Of a DNA stretch of 33,163 bases, positions 26,323 to 33,163 are shown one piece after another (position 1 is the stretch's first letter; each line of letters starts with the position of its first letter). The DNA lies in NCBI GenBank assembly GCA_016209865.1, contig JACQVL010000235.1:1-33163 (forward strand), in the 5' to 3' direction. This DNA is from Candidatus Latescibacterota bacterium. Lineage in GTDB: Bacteria; JAAXHH01; JACQVL01. A program made the position numbers and the translations under genes. The notes beneath the pieces were generated by a model. The model was not told the DNA's origin. It saw nothing but the letters and a program-made list of their open reading frames with translations, and made no database searches.

Positions 26323-27810
26323 ATGAAAGTCTCGGTTGTGGCTCCAGCCCTGGATTCGCTCTACGGTGCAGCGCGAATCTTCTTGCCGCCCGCCGGTGCC
26401 ACGCAGATCGCCGCCCCGGTCGTGCAAGCCGGGCACGATGTCGAGATCATCGACATCACGTATGAACCGTCACTCCCCGACTTCCGCCACTCCGACGTTG
26501 TGATGTTTTCGGTGATGACCTCCCAGTACAACAATTATGTAGAACTTGCGAAGATCGCCCATGCGGCGGGCAAGACCGTCATCGCCGGCGGCGTGCACCC
26601 GACGTTCCTCTCCGAAGAGTCCCTGGCGACCGGGTACGTCGATTATGTCGTGCGCGGCGAGGGGGAGGAAACGATCACGGAGCTCTTAGGGGCGATGCGG
26701 GAGCATCCGGCGACGTTCAGGCCGAACGGGATGCTGGGCATCTCGTACCGGGCGCCGGACGGGACGATCCACCACAACCCGGACCGCCCGCCTCCGCAGG
26801 ACCTCGACGCCATCCCCTGGCCAGCCCGGCATCTGCTCGGCAAGTACATGCACATCTACAAGCGGACGAAACTCGACAAGGTCAAGTCGGCCGGCACGCT
26901 GACGATGAGCCGAGGGTGTCCGTACAACTGCTCCTTCTGCTCGGTGACGAAGTTCTCGGGCGCGCGCTGGCGGACGCGTTCGGTCACATCCGTCATCGAG
27001 GAGATCGAACACCTGTTCGACCGGTATGGGTATGAGGCGATCATCTTCACGGACGACCTGATGACCACTCACCGGAAGCAGATCATCGAGCTCTGCGACA
27101 CGATCATCGAACGGCGGCTGAACTTCCCCTGGTGGTGCATGGCCCGGGCGGACAACGTCATGATGTGGGAAGATATGGTCGAGAAGATGGCGGAAGCCGG
27201 CTGTATCACCGTGTTTCTCGGCCTGGAGAGCGGGAACGAAGAAACGCTGAAGAACGTCAATAAAGGGGTGGCGACGAAACTCGTTCAATCAGCGGGCTCA
27301 GCGACGAACGTCGGAGAAGCCGCCGTCAACCGCCTGCGCCAATACGGGATGAACTGCGTCGGCGCGTTCCTGATCGGGGAGCCGCACGAGACGCGGAAGC
27401 AGGTCGAGCAGACGATCGGGTTCGCCAAACGGGTCGACCCGGAATGGGCGCAGTTCACGATCTACACCCCGCTGCCCGGGACGGACTCCTACGCCGCCAT
27501 GAAGGACATCGTGAAGACGAAAGACTGGCGGCTGTACGACTGCACGCACGGAGTGTTCGATTCACCCTATCTGACCGGTCAGGAGATGGAGAAACTGCTC
27601 CGCAAGGCCTACAGGGGGTTCTACATGCGTTTCGGCCGGATCATCCGGGGCCAGGGACTTCGGTTTGATATCATGCTCAGCGTCCTCCGGAACCTCTTCC
27701 GGCATCGGCACCCAGCGAAAGCGCAGGACCGCCCGACGAACGGACTGCTGAGCCGGCTGTGGAAGCGGCGGCCGGTCGACGCGGCCAGCGCACCCGCGTA
27801 CCGGTTTTAA
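26323..27810 (+). CDS. B12-binding domain radical SAM protein
   Basis: N-terminal VIAGGVHPTFLSEESLATGYVDYVVRGEGEETITELL (cobalamin-binding type) then SRGCPYNCSFCSVTKFSGARWRTRS (CxxxCxxC). Confidence 0.9.
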   Translation: MKVSVVAPALDSLYGAARIFLPPAGATQIAAPVVQAGHDVEIIDITYEPSLPDFRHSDVVMFSVMTSQYNNYVELAKIAHAAGKTVIAGGVHPTFLSEESLATGYVDYVVRGEGEETITELLGAMREHPATFRPNGMLGISYRAPDGTIHHNPDRPPPQDLDAIPWPARHLLGKYMHIYKRTKLDKVKSAGTLTMSRGCPYNCSFCSVTKFSGARWRTRSVTSVIEEIEHLFDRYGYEAIIFTDDLMTTHRKQIIELCDTIIERRLNFPWWCMARADNVMMWEDMVEKMAEAGCITVFLGLESGNEETLKNVNKGVATKLVQSAGSATNVGEAAVNRLRQYGMNCVGAFLIGEPHETRKQVEQTIGFAKRVDPEWAQFTIYTPLPGTDSYAAMKDIVKTKDWRLYDCTHGVFDSPYLTGQEMEKLLRKAYRGFYMRFGRIIRGQGLRFDIMLSVLRNLFRHRHPAKAQDRPTNGLLSRLWKRRPVDAASAPAYRF

Positions 27811-27837
27811 ATCAGGGGTCGGGAGTCAGGGGTCAGG
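27811..27837. repeat. heptamer array, word TCAGGGG
   Basis: a-tcagggg-tcgggag-tcagggg-tcagg, exact 7-nt period, starting directly after the TAA at 27808-27810. Confidence 0.8.
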
Positions 27838-27873
27838 AAAGGCTATTATCACAACTGATCGTACGAATGTAGC

Positions 27874-27908
27874 AAGGGCGCGTGGTTCCATCGGGATCGC
27901 GCGCCCTT
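27874..27908. terminator. hairpin between convergent genes
   Basis: AAGGGCGCG (27874-27882) / CGCGCCCTT (27900-27908), 17-nt loop; lies between + stop 27810 and - stop 27936. Confidence 0.5.
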
Positions 27909-27935
27909 CGTGTTTGCTGAGCACTGTGCGGAGTC

Positions 27936-29894
27936 CTACCAGTCGTGCATCGTGTGCCCCTGCCCGGGAAACCAGATGGCATCGACGAAGAAGGAGAGGG
28001 TCACGCCCACGCAATGGCCGACGAGCGCGCCGATGAAGAAGCGCTGGCCGCGCCGGTAATACATCGTCCCGCCGAGCCGCATCAGCACCCACTTCACCAG
28101 CCAGGCCAGAAAGATCGAGAGGATGGTATCCCGGATGACGCTCGCAGAACAGATCGTAAACCCGACGGGCGCAAACGGCCAGCCGGGCAGCCGATGGCGC
28201 AGGAACACCAGTCCCCACAGCAGCCCGGCCCCGATCCCCATGAACCACGTCTCATACTGACCCAGACTCATGACATTCCGCATCCAGATCACGATCAGAT
28301 CGTAATACCCGACGTTCATCCCCCCGAACGCATCCCGTGTCCCGAAATGGTACGCCCCGGTCGTCGTGTACCCGATGTAGACCGTGTACGCCAGGGAGGC
28401 GACCATACTCACGACGAACGTGAAGCCCAGGACAACGAGCAGGCCGCGTTTTCTCGGCCAGTAGCCGTCCGTCATCCGGTCGACGAGCGCCAGCGACCCC
28501 ATCCCCATCCCTCGCCAGTTCCGCGCGTATGCGGAGGCCAGGCCCAGGACGGTCAGGCTCGGTCTTGAGAACCGGCCCGACCCGACCGACAGGACAGTGA
28601 TTTCATGAGCGTTGACGGGTAAATCCAGGAACACCAGACCCGTCTCTGCGATGATCTTGGTCATCCCGAAGTACAGGATGAACAGGAAGGCCAGGAACAC
28701 CGGGATGGCCGTCAGCGACAGCCCGGCCCGGTACAACCAGGCCCAGAGATAGAGGAGGCCGCCGAGCAGCCCGAAGACCGCCACCCGGTACGGGAGCAGC
28801 TCCCGTGAATCGTCGACGTCGGCGCCCCGGCCGAACGCCTTGCGGCACACCTGCGCCAGATGCCGTCGGGCTGACCAGACGCTCAACAGGACGAACATGA
28901 TGAACCCGCCGAAAAACTGGGAACTGACGCTCGCGTTCCCGCCGGTTGCACCCATGATCCCGCTCAGGCCGATTCGAGTGAGCAACCCCGACTCAACGAT
29001 GCCCAGAAGAAAAAATACCCAGATGCTCAGCAGGATGTCGAGGCTGATGAAGAATGCGAAGCAGAGCATGTACACGTTGATGCGGAGAGGAATGGCGGGA
29101 AAGCTGGGGCTCAACTGCAAAGGTTGGAGGAACGAGGATGCGCCGATGGGAATGGGGGAGACCAGATAAAAATAGCTCAGGATATTCCAGACAGCCACGA
29201 ACAGGACGATCCCGCACCCGGCCAGGAAGAGGCGATCGTTCAGGAAGATGTGACTCTGCCCCTGACTCTGCTCGGCGGCGATGAGGTCCAGGGGCACCTT
29301 GACGAGTGGGAACGTCAGCTTCTCGTGCTCGATCCACTGTTTGCGGAAGATCGTCACCGTGCACGCTCCCATGAAGAAGAGGACGACAAAGAAGCTCATC
29401 CACCAGAAGATCGGGATAACCCAGGCAGTCCAGGGAATGGCAGCCCCGGCCGGGAGTCCCTCGTAGAACCACTCCATCGCATGGCCCTGGTTGCTCGCCA
29501 GGAGCCAATCGGGGAGGTACGGAAAGAACGTGGTCACCCACTGATTCTCCGGCGCGGCGAAGTAGTACGGGGTGGCGATGATGGCGATGAAATATGAGAC
29601 GAAGACTTTCCCTGGGATGAGGGAGGCGATGAGGAGCATGGAGAAGATGAGGCTCAATTCGTGCGGGGAGAACGCCGCCTGTGGCCGGTGCAGCCGGAGG
29701 AGCGGGTTGGCGACAAGGATGAGAACGAGGAAGAGGATGAGCGCGGCGATGGGCAGATGGGCGACCGTCATCCGGGAGGACTGGAGCAGGTAGGAACCGT
29801 AGGGCACCCAGATGTTGAGCAGGATGGCCAGGAGGAAGCCCGTGGCCACCGACCGGAAGGAAAGGATCGCCCGATGAGATTCGATGGCTGACAT
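27936..29894 (-). CDS. polytopic membrane protein, DUF6785/DUF6784-like (copy 2)
   Basis: Paralogue of 13281-15221: PENQW, FPYLPDW, IPWTAWVIPIFWWMSFF, RKQWIEHEKLTFPL, AETGLVFLDLPVNAHE, LSIFLAWLVK..GGTMYYR. Confidence 0.7.
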   Translation of the reverse strand: MSAIESHRAILSFRSVATGFLLAILLNIWVPYGSYLLQSSRMTVAHLPIAALILFLVLILVANPLLRLHRPQAAFSPHELSLIFSMLLIASLIPGKVFVSYFIAIIATPYYFAAPENQWVTTFFPYLPDWLLASNQGHAMEWFYEGLPAGAAIPWTAWVIPIFWWMSFFVVLFFMGACTVTIFRKQWIEHEKLTFPLVKVPLDLIAAEQSQGQSHIFLNDRLFLAGCGIVLFVAVWNILSYFYLVSPIPIGASSFLQPLQLSPSFPAIPLRINVYMLCFAFFISLDILLSIWVFFLLGIVESGLLTRIGLSGIMGATGGNASVSSQFFGGFIMFVLLSVWSARRHLAQVCRKAFGRGADVDDSRELLPYRVAVFGLLGGLLYLWAWLYRAGLSLTAIPVFLAFLFILYFGMTKIIAETGLVFLDLPVNAHEITVLSVGSGRFSRPSLTVLGLASAYARNWRGMGMGSLALVDRMTDGYWPRKRGLLVVLGFTFVVSMVASLAYTVYIGYTTTGAYHFGTRDAFGGMNVGYYDLIVIWMRNVMSLGQYETWFMGIGAGLLWGLVFLRHRLPGWPFAPVGFTICSASVIRDTILSIFLAWLVKWVLMRLGGTMYYRRGQRFFIGALVGHCVGVTLSFFVDAIWFPGQGHTMHDW

Positions 29895-29939
29895 GGCTCC
29901 CTCGTCTGGCCGGGTGGGTTAGAGGAACCGAAGACCCGC

Positions 29940-30977
29940 TCAGAGCGGCAACGGGATCGTCCGGCCCTCCGCCATACTGCGCGTCACCGCTTCGGTGAAT
30001 TCCATGTACTTCACCCCGTCCTCGAAGGAGGTGTGCGTCACGACTTCCTGGCCGCGAATGCAGGTCACGAATTCCTCCTCCACGCGCCATCGTCCGGCCT
30101 CCGACGAGGGGATGAGGATCTCGTGTAACGCGGTCTCCCCGCGCTGGCCGCCGTACAGGGTATCGTCCGCGACCCGCAGGACGCCTGCGCTGCCGAAGAG
30201 CAGGACTTCATTCGTATTGACCAGGCCCGCGACTGAGGAGATCAGGAAATGGGCCTGCGCCCCGCACGCCATCTCAGCGATCACATCCAGATGCTCGGGG
30301 ATGCGAACCGCTCGCTTCCGGCCGCTTTCAGGGTCTTCGCGCATCGTGACGAACGTCTTCCCGCTGGCCGTCACCCGGACGGCCTCCCCCGCCCAGCGCA
30401 TGACCGCTTCGTACCAGATCCCCAGGCTCATGATGTTCATCCCGCTGAGGTCAAAATCCTGACGCCAGTGGAACGGCGCGTCCGGGTTGATGAACGCCCC
30501 GTTCAGACTGCGCAGTTCAATCGCCAGAATGTCCCCGAGGTATCCCTCGGCGATCAACCGCTGGATCGTTTTATCGACCCGCAGGGTCATCGGGGAGGGC
30601 ACAACCTGCGCGACCAGGCCGGGGTGTGCGCGGGCCGCATCGTACATGACTTGTGCCTCCTGGGCGTTCATGGCCATGCGCGCTTCGCACAGGACGTGCT
30701 TGCCCGCCGCCAGCCCCGCCAGGGTGACGGGACAGTGGAGGTACGGCCATGTGCCGATCACGATCGCGTTCGTGTCGGGCGCGGCGATCAACTCCCACCA
30801 GTGGTCGTAGACCGTGGGGATGCCGAATTCCCGCGCGACCCGCTCTGACGACTCACGACTCCGGTTGCACACACTAACGATGTCAATCCCATCGATCGCC
30901 TGCAGCCCAGGAATATGGTGTAGTTTGGTGTTCGTCCCTGCTCCCACGATGCCCACGCGGATCGTCTCATCGCTCAT
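29940..30977 (-). CDS. Gfo/Idh/MocA family oxidoreductase (copy D, EKP replaced by EAR)
   Basis: ORF-track start 31325 runs out of frame through the upstream gene; ATG 30977 with GGAGGAG upstream gives MSDETIRVGIVGAGTNTKLHHIP. KHVLCEARMAMNAQEAQ at the EKP position. Confidence 0.88.
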   Translation of the reverse strand: MSDETIRVGIVGAGTNTKLHHIPGLQAIDGIDIVSVCNRSRESSERVAREFGIPTVYDHWWELIAAPDTNAIVIGTWPYLHCPVTLAGLAAGKHVLCEARMAMNAQEAQVMYDAARAHPGLVAQVVPSPMTLRVDKTIQRLIAEGYLGDILAIELRSLNGAFINPDAPFHWRQDFDLSGMNIMSLGIWYEAVMRWAGEAVRVTASGKTFVTMREDPESGRKRAVRIPEHLDVIAEMACGAQAHFLISSVAGLVNTNEVLLFGSAGVLRVADDTLYGGQRGETALHEILIPSSEAGRWRVEEEFVTCIRGQEVVTHTSFEDGVKYMEFTEAVTRSMAEGRTIPLPL

Positions 30978-31009
30978 GAAATATACTCCTCCGTCTTCTT
31001 TGTTTTTTT

Positions 31010-31041
31010 CCGACCACTGACTACCGACCACCGACCACCGA
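31010..31041. repeat. heptamer array, word CCGACCA
   Basis: ccgacca-ctgacta-ccgacca-ccgacca-ccga, exact 7-nt period, between two co-oriented genes. Confidence 0.85.
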
Positions 31042-31042
31042 T

Positions 31043-31750
31043 TTAAAACACCGTCACGCCCATCTCGATGTACCGGGCCCGCTCTTCGGGCGTCCTGGCT
31101 CCCATCCCCACCTTCACGTCGCTCCCCTTCAACTGCGCGATCACGTGGCGGACACAATCGTCCACCGTCTTGAACGGGTACTCGGGATAGGCTTCCAGGC
31201 TGTAACTCAGGTCGTTCGGGCCGAACGTGACAAAGTCGATCCCGGACTTCGCCAGCCGGCGCGCGTTCGTGATCGCGTCGACGGATTCCAGTTGGAAGCA
31301 GAGGACACCGTAGGCATTCCACCACGCGGCATACTCCAGCCGGTCGGGCCGGGTTTTGATGCCGCGTCGCGCGTTGCCGCCCCAGCTCCGTCTGCCGACT
31401 TGCGGGTAATAGAAGAACGCGATCGCCTCATCGACCGTGGCCTCGTCCTTCACCTCGGGCACCATGATGCTCGACGGCCCCAGGTCGAGGTAACGGCCGA
31501 TCAGGTAGGCGTGCCGGGTGTGGGTGATGCGGAACATGACGGGGATATCCAGGTCCTCCGCCATCGCGCAGACGGCGACCAGCCGGTCTTCGCTGAACGC
31601 CTCGTGCTGGCTGTCCACGGACACGTAATCGTACGACCCCTGACTCAGGATGGCCTCCAGCCGGGGCCGGTCAATCCCCATGGGGACTCCCACTCCTTGA
31701 ATGATGTCTCCCCGATGGATGCGCTGCTTCAACGATGCTTTCTCGGCCAT
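31043..31750 (-). CDS. HpcH/HpaI aldolase/citrate lyase family protein
   Basis: ATG 31750 with GGGAGG upstream; YDYVSVDSQHEAFSEDRL (catalytic His context), FRITHT, CFQLESVDA, GIDFVTFGPNDLSYSL. Confidence 0.87.
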   Translation of the reverse strand: MAEKASLKQRIHRGDIIQGVGVPMGIDRPRLEAILSQGSYDYVSVDSQHEAFSEDRLVAVCAMAEDLDIPVMFRITHTRHAYLIGRYLDLGPSSIMVPEVKDEATVDEAIAFFYYPQVGRRSWGGNARRGIKTRPDRLEYAAWWNAYGVLCFQLESVDAITNARRLAKSGIDFVTFGPNDLSYSLEAYPEYPFKTVDDCVRHVIAQLKGSDVKVGMGARTPEERARYIEMGVTVF

Positions 31751-31804
31751 ACTCAACCTCCCTCTGTACAAGCCTTCCGTCTTCGATGACGGGTGATCGT
31801 GTCA

Positions 31805-31833
31805 ATCATGATAGATGTCGACCCTCATGTCAA
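31805..31833 (-). promoter_or_regulatory. sigma70-like promoter for the minus-strand aldolase operon
   Basis: Minus strand TTGACA (31833-31828), 17-bp spacer, CATGAT (31810-31805). Confidence 0.55.
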
Positions 31834-31854
31834 CGGTTTTCACAACGAAAAATG

Positions 31855-31883
31855 TTGACAGTGAGCGACGTGACCTGTACACA
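31855..31883 (+). promoter_or_regulatory. possible promoter for the TPP-enzyme gene
   Basis: TTGACA 31855-31860, 17-bp spacer, TACACA 31878-31883 (weak -10). Confidence 0.4.
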
Positions 31884-31937
31884 TATCGATCTGGATGTCA
31901 TGCATTTTGTACGCATTGTTGAGGAGGTTCACGTCCC

Positions 31938-33163
31938 ATGCCCAGGATGACTGGCGGTCAGGCGCTGGTACGGTCGTTGTCCCGTGAGGGCGTCCGGGTG
32001 ATCTTCGGACTGCCGGGGGCCCAGCAATACCACGCGCTCGACGCGCTGTACGATCAATCGGAGATCCGTTACATCACCACTCGCCACGAGCAGGCCGCCA
32101 GCTACATGGCGGATGGCTACGCCCGCGTCACCGGGGACGTCGGGACGGCGATGGTCGTGCCAGGACCTGGCCTGTTCAACGCCTCTGCGGGCATCGCTAC
32201 CGCCTACGCGGCCTCCTCGCCCGTCCTGGTCATCACCGGGGAGAACCACCGGGGGCGCGCGGGCAAGGGCCGACAGGGCCCCGACGCGACGAGCGACGAG
32301 CTGGACTGGATCCGGCCGATGACGAAATGGGCGGCGCGCGCGCTGAAGCCTGCCGACGTCCCGGCCCTCGTCCACGAGGCGTTCCTCCGCTTGAGAACCG
32401 GCCGGCCGCGTCCTGTAGAAATCGAGATTCCCCCGGCGGTCTTAGCCGCAGAAGCCGACGTTGAGCTGATGGAGCCGGTCGGTGTTGAGCGTCCCGGCGG
32501 CAGTCCAGAGCGCATTCAACAGGGAGCGTCTCTCCTCGCTGGCGCGAAACGCCCGGCCATCTGGGCTGGCGGGGGTGTTATCATTTCGGAGGCTACGCCG
32601 GCGCTGCAACGATTGGCCGAGCACCTGCAAGCTCCGGTGGTGACCACGCCCAACGGCAAGGGGGCACTCTCAGACCGCCACCCGCTGTCCCTGGGCCTGG
32701 TCGAACTCCGCCACGTGCCGCTCAGACAATGGCTGACTGCGCGCGATGTCATTCTGGTCGTGGGGACCCGATCCGACGTGGCCGGGCAGTTCAAGGAACA
32801 GCAGATCGTTCAGGTCAATATCGATGCGGAGGAAATCGGGGACGCGCCCAACGCCGTCGGGATCGTCGGGGACGCACGGGGTTCGCTGGAAGACCTTGCC
32901 CATCTCATCACCGCCATGGCACCGGCACGGCCGGACTGTGCGGATGAAGTCCGGGCGCTCAACGCAGCACGATTCGACCCGGCCATCCAGCTTGAGCCAC
33001 AGCACTCCCTCATGAACGCCATCCGCGCGGCGATGCCCGATGACGGGATTCTCGTCCCGTGCATGAACCAGATGGGTTACTACAGCCGGAATTACTATCC
33101 CGTGTACGCGCCCCGGACGTACCTGACCGCGTCGTACTATGGCACCCTCGGCTTCGCGTTCCC
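31938..33163 (+). CDS. thiamine pyrophosphate-dependent enzyme, acetolactate synthase-like (3' end outside window)
   Basis: ATG 31938 after gaggaggtt; not in the ORF track because it runs off the window. MPRMTGGQALVRSLSREGVRVIFGLPGAQQYHALDALYDQSEIRYITTRHEQAASYMADGYARVTGDVGTAMVVPGPGLFNASAGIATAYAASSPVLVITGE. Confidence 0.9.
   Translation, partial: MPRMTGGQALVRSLSREGVRVIFGLPGAQQYHALDALYDQSEIRYITTRHEQAASYMADGYARVTGDVGTAMVVPGPGLFNASAGIATAYAASSPVLVITGENHRGRAGKGRQGPDATSDELDWIRPMTKWAARALKPADVPALVHEAFLRLRTGRPRPVEIEIPPAVLAAEADVELMEPVGVERPGGSPERIQQGASLLAGAKRPAIWAGGGVIISEATPALQRLAEHLQAPVVTTPNGKGALSDRHPLSLGLVELRHVPLRQWLTARDVILVVGTRSDVAGQFKEQQIVQVNIDAEEIGDAPNAVGIVGDARGSLEDLAHLITAMAPARPDCADEVRALNAARFDPAIQLEPQHSLMNAIRAAMPDDGILVPCMNQMGYYSRNYYPVYAPRTYLTASYYGTLGFAF

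Noticed and set aside
30978-31325. N-terminal extension of the copy D oxidoreductase ORF
   Set aside because: Overlaps the upstream aldolase gene out of frame and crosses the CCGACCA array; the RBS and Rossmann start support ATG 30977.

Overview
High-GC bacterial chromosomal window with about 21 credible protein genes (two truncated at the window edges), two tRNA genes, and many large antisense shadow ORFs that I reject. Order: 3' end of an isopropylmalate/tartrate-type dehydrogenase; a large internally duplicated CPBP-type membrane protease; SPL-family radical SAM, priA and a GWxTD-domain protein (minus); a C45-type Ntn hydrolase, HpcH/HpaI aldolase and two Gfo/Idh/MocA oxidoreductases (plus), converging on a polytopic DUF6785/6784-like membrane protein, an asparaginase/isoaspartyl-peptidase-family hydrolase, an M32 carboxypeptidase and an ATP-grasp protein (minus); an HU-like protein and a GH63-like glucosidase (plus); a sugar-isomerase-like TIM barrel (minus); tRNA-Leu(TAA) and tRNA-Val(GAC); a Gfo/Idh/MocA oxidoreductase, a LarA-like protein and a B12-binding radical SAM (plus); a second DUF6785-like protein, Gfo/Idh/MocA and HpcH/HpaI set (minus), divergent from a truncated TPP enzyme. 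The most interesting observations are: (1) intergenic spacers repeatedly carry short arrays with an almost strict 7-nt period but a different word at nearly every locus, several arranged as inverted pairs; (2) the tetranucleotide CTAG is almost absent (one copy seen by eye, in tRNA-Val), while Leu TTA codons sit almost only before a G; (3) a duplicated transporter-like/oxidoreductase/aldolase module whose enzymes have altered catalytic motifs; (4) a 29-residue tandem duplication at the start of a TIM-barrel gene. All calls are from reading the sequence; no searches were run.
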